A DNA stretch of 64,000 bases, taken from the NCBI GenBank assembly GCA_028571685.1, contig CM053142.1, positions 198,826,796-198,890,795 of the forward strand. Direction: 5' to 3'. The translations under genes were made by a program, and so were the position numbers. The notes beneath the pieces were generated by a model that did not search any database, was not told the DNA's origin, and saw only the letters and a program-made list of their open reading frames with translations. Positions 24,651 through 49,457 of the stretch are shown piece by piece (the first letter of the stretch is position 1; every line of letters starts with the position of its first letter). The stretch is from Heterohyrax brucei (Eukaryota; Chordata; Mammalia; Hyracoidea; Procaviidae).

Positions 24651-28198
<3,548 letters not shown>

Positions 28199-28676
28199 CA
28201 CCCTGGGCCTGCCGGTGTTGGAGACACGCCTGGAACCTGCCACCGCCTTGGCCCGACCCTGCTCGCAAACGCCTGTCTCGTTTGCCTCTCAGACCCTTGG
28301 TCCCGTGTTCTTGTCTGTTTCCACGAGGTGACCTCCACCCCATACCTGTCCCGAAACAGGCCCTTGCCCGTCCTGCTGCGGGTTCCAGCCTGGTCTCGCC
28401 TGCCGCTCACCTGGCCACTGGACCTGGATCGCGGGGTCAGCAGATCCTTGTGGAGGGCAGGTCTGCGTGCGGCCAACGGCAGCCCGAGAAAGGCAGGTAG
28501 ACGAGGCCGCTCCGAAGGTCACCGACCAGCGTCTGGGGCGGAGCTGGGCTCTTGGTGGAAAGAATTCCCTCCCTCCTCCCTCCCGGAGCGACTTGGTGGC
28601 GCGCACAGAAAGGCAGACATGCGGCTGCACGGGACTCTTTAAGTAAACATCGGGGGGTCCGCGCCCGTCCGGCGGG
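28199..28676 (-). promoter_or_regulatory. TYMP 5' UTR/promoter interval
   Basis: 478 bp, GC-rich, between the TYMP start codon and the ODF3B stop codon. It should hold the TYMP non-coding exon and promoter as well as the ODF3B 3' UTR. No canonical AATAAA for ODF3B is obvious on the minus strand. I saw no convincing interferon response element. Confidence 0.45.
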
Positions 28677-31552
<2,876 letters not shown>

Positions 31553-33615
31553 TATGTCTCAAGCTGACAGAACTGAAGAAAACATTCATGCCTCAAGTTC
31601 CAATACTTGGATTCTGTGGACAAAACACGAAACACACAGGCAGCATCAAAAGAAGATGAAGGCATGCTTAGAGTCACTATACCCAAAAGAATCAGTCAGC
31701 ATTCAACCATCTCAGGAGGCAGCACAGATTAAGAACTGGAGGCACTGAAGGAAGAGGTCTGAGCTGCCCCGAAAGGGCTTGAGGCAAAGCAAGGTCCAGG
31801 ATGGACAGGGCAGCAATCGAAGGTCTCAGAAAACAGATGCAACCCTAGAAATGCTCACTCATCTATGCCGAGAAATTTGCAAGACAGCTATCTGGCCACC
31901 TGACTGGAAGAGATCTGTATTTACACCCATTCCAAAGAAAGGTGAACCCACATAATGCAGAAAGTGTTAAACAATATCGTTAATATTACATGCAAGTCAA
32001 ATTTTGATGAAGATCATTCAAAAGCAGCTGCAGCATGATTTTTAAATATATATTTTAAAAATGTCACTAGGCCAGCTTTATAAGTGATTTGTAGATACTT
32101 TGTAAAGGACAGATAATTTAAAAAAAAAACAAACATTGTGCTTTTAGTGAAAATGTACAATTGAAATCAATTTGCCACGTAAAACCCCGTACCCACACCA
32201 CTGTGCAGCTCTAGCTGCTCTCCCACCCCATGACAGCTCACTCTTCTTTTCCACCCTGACCTTCCCACATCCATTCACCCAGCTTCTGTCCCCTCCACCC
32301 TCTCATCTCACTTTTGGACAGGAGCTACTCAGACAGCCTCATGTATATATTAAAACCAAGAAGCACACTCTTTGCCAGCATCTCTCTATGTCCTTTACCC
32401 ACTGCAGTTGAGTAGATTCTGACTCATAGTGACCCTATAGGACAGAGCAAACTGCCCCATAGGGTTTCCAAGGAGTGTCTGGTGGATTCTAACTGCCAAC
32501 CTTTTGGTTAGCAGCCATTGCTCTTAACCAGAATGCTATCAGGGTGTTTTAGTAACTATGTAAAAGCATTCAACTGTGTGGATCATAACAAATTGCAGAT
32601 AACATTGCCAAGAATGGGAATTCCAAAACAGTTGTGCTGATGAGTAACCTGTCCATAGATCAAGAGGTAGTTGTTTGAACAGAACAAGAGTATACTCTGT
32701 GGATTACAGTCAGGAAAGGTGTGCACTAGGGTTGTATCCTTTTACTATACCTATTCAATCTGTTTGCTGAGCAAATAATTTGAGAAGCTGGACTCCATGA
32801 AGAAGAACATGACTTCAGGACTGGAAGAAGACTCATTAACAACCTGCGTTATGCAGATGACACAGTTTTGCTTGCCGAAAGTAAAGACTTGAAGTGCTTG
32901 CTGACCAAGATGACAGACCACAACCTTCAGTATGGATTGCACCTCAACATAAAGAAAACAAAAACCCTCACAACTGGATCTGTAAGTAACATCATGATAA
33001 ATGGAGAAAAGATTGAGATTGTCAAGGATTTCCTTTTATTTGGATCAGCAGTTAACGTCCATGGAGGCAGTAGTCGAGAAATCAAAAGGCATTGCACTGG
33101 GCAAATCTGCTGCAAAAAAAGTGTTGAAAAGAAAAGATGAAACCTTGAAGACTAAGGTGCCCCTGATCCAAGTCATGGTGTTTTCAGTTGCCTCAAATGT
33201 ATGTGAAACCTGAATGATGAATCAGGAACACCAGTGACAAATTGACACTTTTGAACTGCGGTGCTGAAGAAGAATATTGAATCTACCAAGGACCGCCAAA
33301 AGGACAAACAGATCTGTCCTGGAAGAAGTGCAGCCAGAACGCTCCTTAGAAGAAAGGATGGTGAGATTTTATCTCACAGACTTTGGACGTGTTATCAGGA
33401 GGGACCTGTCCCTGGAGAAGGACATCATGCTCGGCAAAGAGTCAGCAACAAAGAGGAAGACCGTCAACAAGACAGAATAGCACAGGGGCTGCGACAATGG
33501 GCTCAGGCATCACAGCAATGGCTGTGAGGGTGGTCAGGACCAGGCAGTGTGTTCTGGGGCCTGTGGGGTACTGTGAGTCGAAATGGACTCGATGGCATCT
33601 AGCAGACAACAAAAG
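31553..33615 (+). mobile_element. RTE-clade LINE, 3' half, degenerate
   Basis: Reverse-transcriptase fragments of an RTE (BovB-like) LINE. A frame near 32,860-33,140 shows the YADDTVLLAES type catalytic motif, then LNIKKTKTLTTG and a NIMINGEKIEIVKDF segment. The 3' end at about 33,540-33,615 reads 'gagtcgaaatggactcgatggca', the tail shared with AfroSINEs. It is interrupted by non-RTE sequence and an antisense AfroSINE at about 32,034-32,552. Many stops; inactive. Confidence 0.8.
32405..32550 (-). mobile_element. AfroSINE, antisense
   Basis: Reverse complement of the SINE: 'gactcatagtgaccctatag', 'cccatagggtttccaagg', then 'ggttagcagcc' and the head. It lies within the RTE fragment. Confidence 0.85.
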
Positions 33616-33805
33616 CTGTCCTCTCAAGGGAAAGGAGACTGTTGGGAGGATGAGACATGTATGGAGCAGAGAGGAATAGTGTGCAGTCACCGGACAGGGA
33701 GAGCAGCAGAAGCTGCATATAGGGGGGCATGTAAATTTACATGTGAATGTACATTTTCACTCAGTTATGTTAAATAAAAATAAAAAATAAAAAATAAAAA
33801 AAAAA
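33612..33805 (+). repeat. 3' end of a dispersed repeat plus A-rich tail
   Basis: A block ending 'gagagcagcagaagctgcatata', then an A-rich (taaaaa) tail. It matches the end of the larger repeat at 34,915-35,965. Probably an L1 3' terminus abutting the RTE end. Confidence 0.5.
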
Positions 33806-33835
33806 GCTGTCCTCTCTTCCCAGCACCGTTGGCTG

Positions 33836-34285
33836 AAAAGGCTGTTGGGTTAGCATTTTATGGTCTCAGCACTCTTGTTGGAAGTTAATTGGCCATCAAT
33901 GCAGGAGTTAATTTCTAGACTCTCAGTTCTATTCCATTCATCTACATGTCTGTCCTTATGCCAGTACCACACTGTCTTGATTTCTGTAGCTGTTTAGTAA
34001 GTTTCGAAATCAGGAAGTTTGAGTGCTTCTACTTTGTAACTCTTTTCTCAAGATTGTTATAGCTATTCTGGGTCCCTAAGGATTCTGCATGGATTTTAGA
34101 ATCAGTTTGTTGATTTCTGCAAAGAAATCAGCAGGAATTCTGATAGTGAATTTGTAGATGAATTTGAGGAATATTGACATTTTAACAATGTTGAGTCTTC
34201 TGATCTGTGAGTATGAGATGTTTTTCTGTTTGTTTAGCTTTTCTTTAAATACTTTTAACAATATTTTGTACTTTGCAAAACAAAA
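33836..34285 (-). mobile_element. LINE-1 ORF2 fragment, antisense
   Basis: T-rich sequence with the typical antisense run through L1 ORF2. A minus-strand frame at 34,076-34,261 reads [20 protein letters not shown], the conserved ORF2 segment also seen in sense at 63,520. Confidence 0.85.
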
Positions 34286-34321
34286 ATTATAAAAGGGGAC
34301 TTATTTAACAGATACTAAGTG

Positions 34322-34490
34322 ACCTAAGGAGGCTTGATGGAGCAGGGTTAACAGTTACAGATGCTAACCAAAGGGCTGGCTGTTTGACTCCACCAGCTGC
34401 TCCTTAGAAATCCCATCTGACAGTTCTTCTCTGTCCTTTAGGGTCACTGATTCAGAACTCACTGAATGGCAATGAGGTTTTTTCTTCTGA
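34322..34490 (+). mobile_element. AfroSINE
   Basis: Order of SINE boxes: a diverged head, 'gatgctaaccaaagg', 'ccaccagctgctccttag', 'tagggtcactgattcag' and an 'aatgaggtttttt' tail. Confidence 0.75.
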
Positions 34491-34502
34491 AATCACATAA
34501 AG

Positions 34503-34712
34503 GTAGTCCCTAGGGGGTACAAACTGTTAAGCTCTCAACTACCAGTTGAAATGTTGGTGCTTTGAACCCACTGAGGTGCCTTTAAAGAAGGACCTGGTGA
34601 TCTAGTAGTTCTGAAACGTCACAACCTTGAAAACCCCGTGGAGCAAGTTCTCTCGCACACCTAGGGTCACTAGGAATGGGAGTCGACTAGACGGCAGCCC
34701 TACAACAGCAAA
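34503..34712 (+). mobile_element. AfroSINE, second copy
   Basis: A more complete copy follows directly: a diverged head, then 'aaccccgtggagcaagttct', 'cctagggtcactagg' and 'gagtcgactagacggcagcc'. The last matches the RTE-type tail. Confidence 0.75.
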
Positions 34713-34914
34713 TCACATAAAGTCATTCAGATTAGAATTGTTTGGCTCTGGTAGAGCAGATGCTCACCGAGAGCCTGGTCGGGGCTAACTAATGACACGT
34801 GACCAGGGGAGGGTGTCACTCAGTTTGACAAAAGGGATGCTGTAGCTGAGTCACTGTGTGTTCACAAAAACACAATCCGGATGAATTCATCATTTAACGG
34901 TTTAAATGTAGAAA

Positions 34915-35965
34915 ATAACAAGAACTTTTAGATAAAATATGACTTCAATGAGTCAGTGGCACAAGGACAAATGTTGTATGAGGCCCCTACTATAAGGACT
35001 TAAACAGAGACTTATGTACAGAAGAAAAGGCTCTTTGATGGCTGCAAGGGTAGAGAGGGAGGGAGAGGGCTGGTCATAGGTTAGTTGATAGGAATTCAAT
35101 TAGGTGAAGGGTGACAGCACGCAGTAGAAAGAAAGTCAACTTACCGGGACTTCACCATAAATTGAAAGCTCTTCTAACCTCAACCCAAGGTTGCAAGGAT
35201 AGAGTAGCAGGCGTGGGTCTGGGGACCATGCTCTTGGGAGACATAGAGGTCAATTGGCATAACTAGCCTATTGCTAAAAGAGTTGTTTGCACCCCATGTT
35301 GGTAACTGGGGTCTGAGGTCTTAAAAGCTGGCAAGCTGCCATGTGAGGTACACCAAATGGTCCCAATTCATCAGGAACAGCTGGTCACTGAGAACAACAA
35401 AGACACAAGGGAAAAAGAGCCCAGGAGGCAGAAGGACCCATCAGAATGGGAGCCTGTATCAACATGTGACCAGAAGAACCAGATGGTGCCTGGCCACCAC
35501 CAAAGACAGCCATGATGGGGCAGACAATGTTGAGCCCCTCTGGCAACATGAGAAAAAGAAGGATGCAGCTCAAGAACTCTACTAAAAGACCGTAACTGAT
35601 GGTCTGATGGCCCGGGGGGTTAGGAGCATGGCCCCTAGACCTGCTGCTTCCCCTGTCTAGAAAACACTACTGAGGTCAACTCTTTGGACAAAAATGGATT
35701 AGACTTGGGGACACAATGTGGCTGTGTGGTGTGTGTACTCTGTTTCTGTGCATTTATAGGAGGCTGTTCTACTGGTCTCTTTCTAGATGGGAGAGGAGAG
35801 GGTGGCGATGAGAAGCACGTGAGCTTGTTAAGAGGCTACAACAAGTACAGAATGAAAAGGAGGAGTGTGCCGTCACTGGGCAAGGAGAGCAGAAGGAGCT
35901 GCAGATAGGCAGGCATGCAAAATTTATTTGGGTTATATACTTTCACTTAATCACAATAAAAAAGG
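34915..35965 (+). repeat. Dispersed repeat, probable afrotherian L1 3' end
   Basis: About 1 kb with 'ctcttgggagacatagaggtcaattggcataac' like sequence and a 'cttaaaagctggcaagc' motif, ending in A-rich sequence. Its terminus recurs at 33,612-33,805. A reverse copy of its middle lies at 60,118-60,527. Layout and A-rich end suggest an L1 3' UTR; family not confirmed. Confidence 0.45.
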
Positions 35966-35989
35966 GAAAAATATGACTTCAATGTCTAT

Positions 35990-36060
35990 CTATCATCTAC
36001 AGCTGTCTGCTTGCCTACCTGTTTAGCTGCCTGTTTATCTAGCTATCTATCCCTCTGTAT
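35990..36060. repeat. TATC/TGTC-type microsatellite, degenerate
   Basis: Imperfect 4-bp repeats of tatc, tgcc and tgtt type. Confidence 0.6.
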
Positions 36061-36079
36061 AAAGAGAGACTTTTAAATA

Positions 36080-36295
36080 AAACAGGGACTCTGAAACTAC
36101 TCAGGAAAACACAGAAATGTTTGACTACATAAAATTTTAAAATTTTGATGTACCAGAAGATTAAATAAAGTAACTGTAATTTGAAAAAAGTATCTGTAAC
36201 CCACATAACTGTTCATATCTGTATCATATAAACCGACAGACATACTGATAAGAGAAAACAAACAAATAAAAATGAGCACAGAGTAAGAGCAGCAG
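36080..36295 (+). mobile_element. LINE-1 ORF2 3' fragment
   Basis: A-rich sense sequence with 'gactacataaaattttaaa' typical of the C-terminal part of L1 ORF2. Short and broken. Confidence 0.5.
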
Positions 36296-36547
36296 TTTTA
36301 CAGAAGAGAGGCCAGAGAGCACACACGCTTGAAAAAGTAGCCTCCGCTGTGGTCAGATGTGCTAGTTAGGATACAAGCCTGGCTACTGAAATAGAGAAAC
36401 CAGAGAAGTACTGGCTTAAACAAAAGTTGTCTTTAATCTTTCACATAGCAATCTGGCCGACTGCCCAGAGCTGGTGGCGGTTGCTGCCATTGTTCCCAGG
36501 GCCCCTCTCCTGCCCTCCTGTGCTCTGCCCACTCTCCTTGTGTTGGC

Positions 36548-36606
36548 CACTTTTCAGTCAGGGCAGGGGGTGGGCGAGGGGGGGCATGGGGTGGGCGAGG
36601 GGGGCA
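36548..36606 (+). repeat. G-rich direct repeat, possible G-quadruplex
   Basis: A 'gggtgggcgagggggg' unit occurs twice in tandem with several G-runs of four or more. Such runs can fold as G-quadruplex DNA. Confidence 0.5.
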
Positions 36607-36745
36607 GCCCACCCACTGCACAGGAGGACCCGCTCTGCTCCCTTTAGCAGAACTTCGTCACTGGCCTTGCAGCTACGGGAGCAGCCGGGGACGTATTCTT
36701 TCCAGTGGGACTCTAGGGGCCATGCCAAAATCTGGAGTTTCTGTT

Positions 36746-36905
36746 AAATCCTGATGGTGTAGTGGTTAAGAGCTGTGGCTACTAACCAGAAGATCAGCAG
36801 CTGGAATCTATCATGTATTCCTTAGAAACCCCATAGGACAGTTCTGTTTCATCCTATAGGGTTGCTGTGAGTTGGAATTGACTCCATGGCAGTGGGTTTC
36901 ATTAT
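36746..36905 (+). mobile_element. AfroSINE
   Basis: Full-order copy: 'tggtgtagtggttaagagc', 'gctactaaccagaagatcag', 'cctatagggttgctgtgag', 'gactccatggcagtggg'. Confidence 0.85.
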
Positions 36906-37552
36906 TTACTAAAAGAAAAGCAGGAAATTGGGAGGTCATTGCTGTTTCTGTTGGGGTGACAGTCAGGTGTCGCTTCTCATCCATCAAATGGAGGAGGATT
37001 CACGAGTGATGGCCCCCAGGGCTAGAGTAGCTACAGAGAGAAAGAACACTCGTGGAACTCAGTCTGCCAGTATTTATTGATAACCCGGAGAAGGGCAAAA
37101 CCTTTCTTCATCAACATGAATGGTGACCACACATATGGGCCTCACCTGGCAGAACAGACGGGAATCAGATCGGACACACCTGTGGAAAGAGAGGATGGAA
37201 AAGTTCAACATCATCAGCCAGGACAAGGCCAGGGGCTAACTGTGAAACAGACCATCAACTGATCACAGGCAAGTTCAAGATGAAATGGAAGAAAATTAGA
37301 ATAAGTCCAAGAGAGCCAAAGTCCGACCTTGAGCATAGCCCACTTCAATTTAGGGACCATCTCATGAACAGATTTGACATGTTGAACACTAATGACCAAA
37401 GACCAGACAAGTTGTGGAGTACCATCAAGGACATCACACATGAAGAAAGCAAGAGGTCATTAAAAAGACAGGAAAAAAAGAAAAAAAAAACAAAACCGAA
37501 AACAACTGGATGTCAGAAGAGACATTGGAAATTGCTCTTAAATATTGAGTAG

Positions 37553-38080
37553 TGTCATGGATTGAATTGTGTGCCCCCCTCCCAAATAGGTGTAGCCGCA
37601 TGGCTGGGCTATGACTTCTAGTATCTTATGATTGTCCTCTATTTTGTGGTTTTCCTACTCTGTATGTTAAAGGATTGGGGTGGGACTGTAAATCCCTTTA
37701 TAAGATCACCTCTCTGCTCAGCTGTAAAGGGAGTTTCTCTGGAGTATAGCTTGCCCACCCTTAATCCTTTCATCCTGCAAGAGATAAAAGGAAAGGGAAG
37801 CAGGCTGAGAACTGGGAACATTATACCATCAAGAAAGCAGCACCAGGAGTAGAGCACATCCTTCAGACCTGAGGTTCCTGCGCCAAGATGCTCCCTGGAC
37901 AAAGACTGATGCAATACCAGACTTTCCTCCAGAGCTGACTCGGGGGGAAAGCCTTTTCCTGGAGCGGACACCCTGAATATGGACTTGTAGCCTAACAGAC
38001 TGTGTAAGAATAAACTTTCCTTTGTTAAAGCCATCCACTCTGTGATATTTCTGTTAGAGCAGCCCTAGCTGACTGAAACA
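37553..38080 (+). mobile_element. Solo LTR, MaLR-like, with 5-bp target duplication
   Basis: 528 bp, starts 'tgtcatgg' and ends 'gactgaaaca'. AGTAG flanks both sides (37,548-37,552 and 38,081-38,085), the 5-bp duplication usual for ERVL/MaLR. It carries a late 'aataaactttc' poly(A) signal and a 'gccatccac..tggtatttctgtta' type end. It inserted into the RTE. Confidence 0.85.
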
Positions 38081-38929
38081 AGTAGCTAAAGTGAAACGAA
38101 TAAATGATGAAGTAGAGTAACTAAATAGCAAACTTCAAAGGGCAGATCAAGAAAACCAAGTATTATAATGAACATATGAAAAGATACGGAGCTAAAAATC
38201 CAAAAGGAAGAAATTGTTGTGCATTTCTATAGCTGAAAGAACTGAAGAAAAAATTCAAGCCTTGAGTTAATAATAAAGGATTCTACGGGGAAAATATCAA
38301 ACAATACAGGGAGTATTGAAGATGGGGTAAACACACAAAGTCTATACCATTTCAGAAGGTAGCATATAATCAGGAACCAATGATACTGAGATAAGAGGTC
38401 CAAGCTGCACTGAAGTTACTGGCATAAAATAAGTCTCCAGAAGTTGATGGAATATAAATTGAGATGTTTCAGCAAACAGGTGCAGTGCTGGAAGCATTCA
38501 CTCATCTATGCCAAGACATTCGGAAGACAGCTACCTGGCCAACTGACTAGAAGAGATCTGTATTTATACCTATTCCCAAGAAAAGTGATCCGTCAAAATG
38601 GGCAAATTTTCAAACATCATGTATGTCACACACAAGTAAAATTTTGCTGAAGATTGTTCAAAAGTGGCTGCAGCAGCACATTGACGGGAAACTGCCAGAA
38701 ATTCAAGCTGTGTTCAGAAGAGGACATGGAACCAGGGACATCACTGCTGACGTCCGATGGATCCTGGCTGAAAGCAGAGAGTAAAGAAAGATGTTGACCT
38801 GTGGTTCACTGACTATGCCAAGGCACCTGACTGTGGGTCATAATAAAGTGCAGCTGATGCTGAGGAGAACGGGAATTCCACAACACTCTATTGTGATCCT
38901 GAGGGATGTCTACATGGATCAAGAGGTAA

Positions 38930-39548
38930 AAGGCTAATAATTGTAAAATATTGATGAAAAATCATTGCTTAATCTCTCAGCTTGACTAGAAAAATTACAA
39001 TGACTAACCCAGAGATTGGTTTTTTTTTTTTTTTTTCAGATCCTGCCCAGGGGACTGAGCCAGGTAACACCCCCCACCTTACCCAGGGCCCTGAGGAAGC
39101 CGCAAAGTCCAGATGACGTCACGTTTCCTCTGACCTCTCCCGTACCCTTACCCCACGACTCTGGCTCACCTTGTGACCAACAACCCCCCCCAACCCTCTG
39201 GCTTGAGATGAGACTTTGAGATACTGCCCAGGTGACATCACCCACCTTGTGACTCCAGGCCTTGCCCAGGGACCCACATAACGTCACAGTTCCTGGACAA
39301 CCGGCATCTAACAGGCACCCTCCCAACCCCCTGGGCAGCTGAATAATACCCCCTTTTTTTCCTCTAACCCTTCTTCCTTCCTCCTATAAAACCCTCGGGC
39401 TTGAGATGAGATATTAAGATGGTTTTAGGATGCTAACTCACCATCTTCTCAGGTTGCTGGCCATCTGAATAAAGCACAACCCTTCCTGTCTCTACGTCTG
39501 ACTTTGTGGTGACAAGGCAGTGTGAACCTGTGACTAGGTGTTCCAGTT
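38930..39548 (+). mobile_element. Solo LTR-like insertion in the RTE
   Basis: The RTE reading stops at about 38,926 and resumes at about 39,549. Between lie an AT-rich piece, a T-run, and C-rich sequence with a TATA-like 'cctataaaacc' (about 39,383) followed by AATAAA (about 39,468) and a 'tctctacgtctgactttgtgg' type U5. That promoter and poly(A) order suggests an LTR. Family not recognised. Confidence 0.5.
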
Positions 39549-40261
39549 ACAGAGGCATCGTGTGAACAGAACAAGGGGACACTGTGTAGGTTAAAGTCAG
39601 GAAAGATGTGTGACAGGCTTTTATCCTTTCACCATACCTTTTCAGTCTGTATGCCTGAGAGAGGAAGAAAAAGCTTTTAAGAAAATACCACTTAAATTCC
39701 AGAAGGCCTGGGTAGAGGGCTTGTGAGCCTATAAACGAGTGATTGTAAACAGACAAGAAGGCTGGAATGCATGACATCAGATCCTCAAAAACAACGGGTC
39801 TGGCCTGCTGAATGTGACCTCTGCATCCACACCCAGGCCTACATGCTTTCCTCCTTGAAAGGTGAATTCACCTGAGGAAGTAGCCTTTGTTACCCTATTT
39901 AGATAACAAGGCACCAGTTTGCTTTGGGAGGAACCTCCCAAACCCTATTCAAATCAATGCCTGCTTTCTGCCTGATGCCTAAATTAGGGTTGGGGCACCA
40001 GTGCCCCTCAGCCCCCTGTAGAAATTCTGAGATAAGCTCAGTTTCTAAGGAGAAGGTAAAAGTTCAGATGCCTCTCTCTGGAGCCAGCCCAAGATGCTCC
40101 TCCCTCCCCATAGAAATCCTGGATAAGCCTAGTTTGTAAGGAGAGGGTAGCTTCTTCCCATGTAACTTAATGCTAACTGTTTATCTAGTGTCTCTTTAAG
40201 TTTGCTGGGTCAGCAGAAATGCAATATGAAAATCTGTATACCTGTAACTGCCAATTAAGAG

Positions 40262-40677
40262 TGTTGAAATGAGGAAGGGCCCGGTAAAAATTGGAGGTAT
40301 TGAAGAAAGCCCCAGGAAACAACTTAATAGCAGAAAATACCATAGAATAATCTTACCTTTATCTTACAAAACACTGTCACAAGACAAGCCTGGGGGCAAC
40401 CTTGCAAGTGACAGCCTGCAAGTGACCCCTAGACCTTGACCACATTTTACAACTAATAGGAGTTAACCAATCAATGTAAAGGTCAGTTCACCCTCCCTGC
40501 TTTGCAATCTCACGACTTAAATACTGGGCACTGAGGAAACTTGTGGTCGCCCCCTGCTCTGTGTAGCTTGGGGTGCGTCCCTGGTGCACCAGTATTTTTC
40601 CTATTGGGCATATTTTTTTAATAAAATTTAACCTTTAAAGTAACAGTGTCACATCTTGAAAATCACGGACCCTAACA
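40262..40677 (+). repeat. 5' LTR of the provirus
   Basis: 416 bp starting TGTTGAAATG and ending CCTAACA, with AACCAATCA (CCAAT box) and AATAAA near 40,620. It is identical to the 3' LTR apart from one substitution and one 1-base indel in a T-run near 40,613. Confidence 0.95.
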
Positions 40678-40679
40678 TT

Positions 40680-40697
40680 TGGGGGCTCTCCCGGGAT
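40680..40697 (+). other. Primer-binding site, tRNA-Pro type
   Basis: TGGGGGCTCTCCCGGGAT starts two bases after the 5' LTR. It matches the complement of the tRNA-Pro 3' end at about 16 of 18 positions. Confidence 0.8.
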
Positions 40698-40744
40698 TTC
40701 AAGAGCGACCTCCGCGGCCGGCCGATCTAGTTTGGACCTCACCG

Positions 40745-40750
40745 GTGAGT
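40745..40750 (+). other. Probable retroviral splice donor
   Basis: ACCG|GTGAGT in the leader, about 65 bp past the LTR and before gag. It is a perfect donor consensus and was probably used for the env message. Confidence 0.5.
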
Positions 40751-41008
40751 CTGGATATTGTCTGTCTGTGCTCGAGCTCTGGTTCTGGGACTCACTAAGA
40801 GAGAATCTGGACGCAGAACTGCTCTCTTGAGTCGGAGGCTGGGGGACGCCTCAGCTCTCCATCTGGGTGGGCACCGCTGGTTCCTTTTTGGTTCTGCGGC
40901 CTGTAAATCCCGCATCTGGTTTTTGTTTTGTTTCTTCCATGACCGGTCTGTGTCTGTTCCGTTGTCTGTTTGATTGTGTTGTTTGTCCTGATTGTTACTT
41001 TTGCCACC

Positions 41009-42475
41009 ATGGGGCAATCTTCTTCTCACTCTGTAACACCCCTAGACCTATTCCTTAACCACTTTCAGATTTCCAGAAACGAGCCCGAGACTTCGGCAAG
41101 GTGCGATCAGGAAAACTCTGCACACTTTGTAATCTGGAATGGCCGGCTTTTGGTACTGGATGGCCACCCACGGGATCCCTAGACATTAAAACAAACCCAC
41201 TCTGTTTTTCAGGTCATCTTTGGCGATCCGGGTCACCCTGACCAAATGCCATACATTGTTGCTTGGCATGACCTCCTCAGGCGGCCACCTGTGTGGCTGT
41301 AACCCTATGTTCCCCCTAAACAACCTCCTACAACCCTGGCGGCTCAGGGCTCCTCAAAAACCCCCGCCAGCTTCCCTTCCTCCGTCTGATTCCTCTGACT
41401 GAGTCTCCCACTTCCCTACCCCCCTGTTCCCGTTTCTCCTCCTGCCGCCACCGGGGCTGAGGGAGCCAAAGCCAGTCTCCGTGGCCTGTATAGGGTCCCT
41501 GCAGACCCTCCAGTCCCGACTGCTCCCCGGACCCCCGCCACTTCTGCAGCACCACCTTCCTCTGATCTCCAGAGCCCAGCCCATACCCGATCAGGTCAAT
41601 CTTTTAAACCACTTATAGAAGCCTCCCTCATATTTTCCTCTTGCGAGCTATAGGGCACATGACTGAGGCTGGGACCCCCTTCTTGGTCTATACTCCTTCT
41701 ACAACCTCTGATCTTTACAATTGGAAAATGCTGAATCCCCCTTTTTCTGAAAAACCTCAAACCTTGATATATCTCTTAGAAACCATCTTTGTAACACACC
41801 AGCCCCACCTGGGAAGACATACAGCAACTTCTCCAAGCCCTCTTTACTACTGAGGAGAGGACTAAGATTGTTTCCCTAGCCAGAAAACGGGTGCTGGGAG
41901 ATGATGGAAACTTTACAAGTGATTTAGATGAAATTAACCATGCTTTTCCCCTGACTCGCCCGAATTGGGACCCAAACACCACTGCAGGTAAGCAGCGCCT
42001 AACTGTCTACCGCCAGATTCTTATGGGGGGTCTCCGGGCCGCTGCTAGGCACCCCACAAATTTGTCTAAAGTAACACAGGTAATTCAGGAACCCTCAGAA
42101 TCCCCAGCAGCCTTTCTGGAATGACTGATGGAGACATACCGCACAGATACTCCCATTGACCCTGAGTCTCCCAAAAATCAACGGGCCATTAACATAGCCT
42201 TCGTGGGACAGTCAGCCCTGACATCAAAAGAAAAAAATACAAAAAATAGAAGGATTCGAGGGAAAGAATCTATCCGAGCTGAACCACGAACTACCAGAAG
42301 ACAAACAAGCCAAAAAGGTAAGCAGAATCCTCCTGGCAGAAGCCCAGGGCCACATGCCGCTGCGCCCTTGGGAGAAGAAACCGGATCAGACGAGGAAGCC
42401 AGGAAAGCCTCCCCTGCAGAGAAACCAGTGTGCTACTACAAGGAAATTGGACATTGGAAGGGTGAGTGCCCCTAA
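41009..42475 (+). pseudogene. Endogenous retroviral gag, broken
   Basis: The ATG at 41,009 has a strong context (gccaccATGG) and is followed by Gly, as needed for myristoylation of matrix. The first frame stays open to about 41,180, then is shifted. A Pro-rich region follows. Capsid-like sequence with a major-homology-like segment (QEPSESPAAFLE) runs near 42,080-42,122 and hits a stop. The nucleocapsid knuckle near 42,430-42,475 lacks its second Cys. It cannot make a full Gag. Confidence 0.8.
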
Positions 42476-42539
42476 AGAAAGCCCCCTCCAAAGGTTCTTA
42501 ACCTAGAGGCCTGAGGGCGTCAGGGCTCACCAGGCCTGC

Positions 42540-48799
<6,260 letters not shown>

Positions 48800-48825
<26 letters not shown>

Positions 48826-49440
48826 ACTCCAAGAAACCTTGGCCGGCAAGTTCAAGAACCGACCCTAACTGGCCCTCCCGAGGTGACTTCACCAGTTTTT
48901 CACCTTGATTCATGTGACCTTGTGGGGGGTTCTATAGGCTCACAGCTTAAGAAAGACCCATACCCGGTTTGTCCACACGAACACTCATAAATACTGGGGG
49001 ATGCATACATGCTGATGGGTGGGGGTGTGCTACTAACTGCCTCATGCAACAACTGGCTAAGAAACAATTTTACGTCTGTCCCGGGGCTAGTGTCTATGGA
49101 TCATATGGAGGAACAAATGATTATTTCTGTTATACATGGGGCTGTGAAACCAATGCACCCGGGATCAGGGAAAATAGGGGACCTCATTAGGATCAGTTGA
49201 GTCTCTGTTCTCCTGGTCTCCGTGGCTGACCACCCTTGTCACTGTGTTAACAGGACCACTTGTCCTCTTCACCTTAACTTTAAAACTGTGGGTCCCTACA
49301 TTCTAAATTACTTAAGAGAAAAACTAGCCAGCTCCTGGTCCTAAAACATCAGCCCCAACACCAGACCTACCACCCCCTGACCAGCCAGGACCTTGATCAG
49401 CCTGGCACCCACTCAGAGTCTAAGATTTGACTCTGGAATA
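48800..49440 (+). pseudogene. Endogenous retroviral env remnant with large deletion
   Basis: Overlapping the end of pol is a short piece resembling the start of a surface subunit, up to about 49,190. It is followed at once by a hydrophobic segment and a tail like the end of a transmembrane subunit (about 49,200-49,440). Most of the surface and transmembrane subunits is missing, so no envelope protein can be made. Confidence 0.65.
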
Positions 49441-49446
49441 AGAACT

Positions 49447-49457
49447 CAAGGGGGGAA
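49447..49457 (+). other. Polypurine tract
   Basis: AAGGGGGGAA lies directly before the 3' LTR, the plus-strand primer site. Confidence 0.8.
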
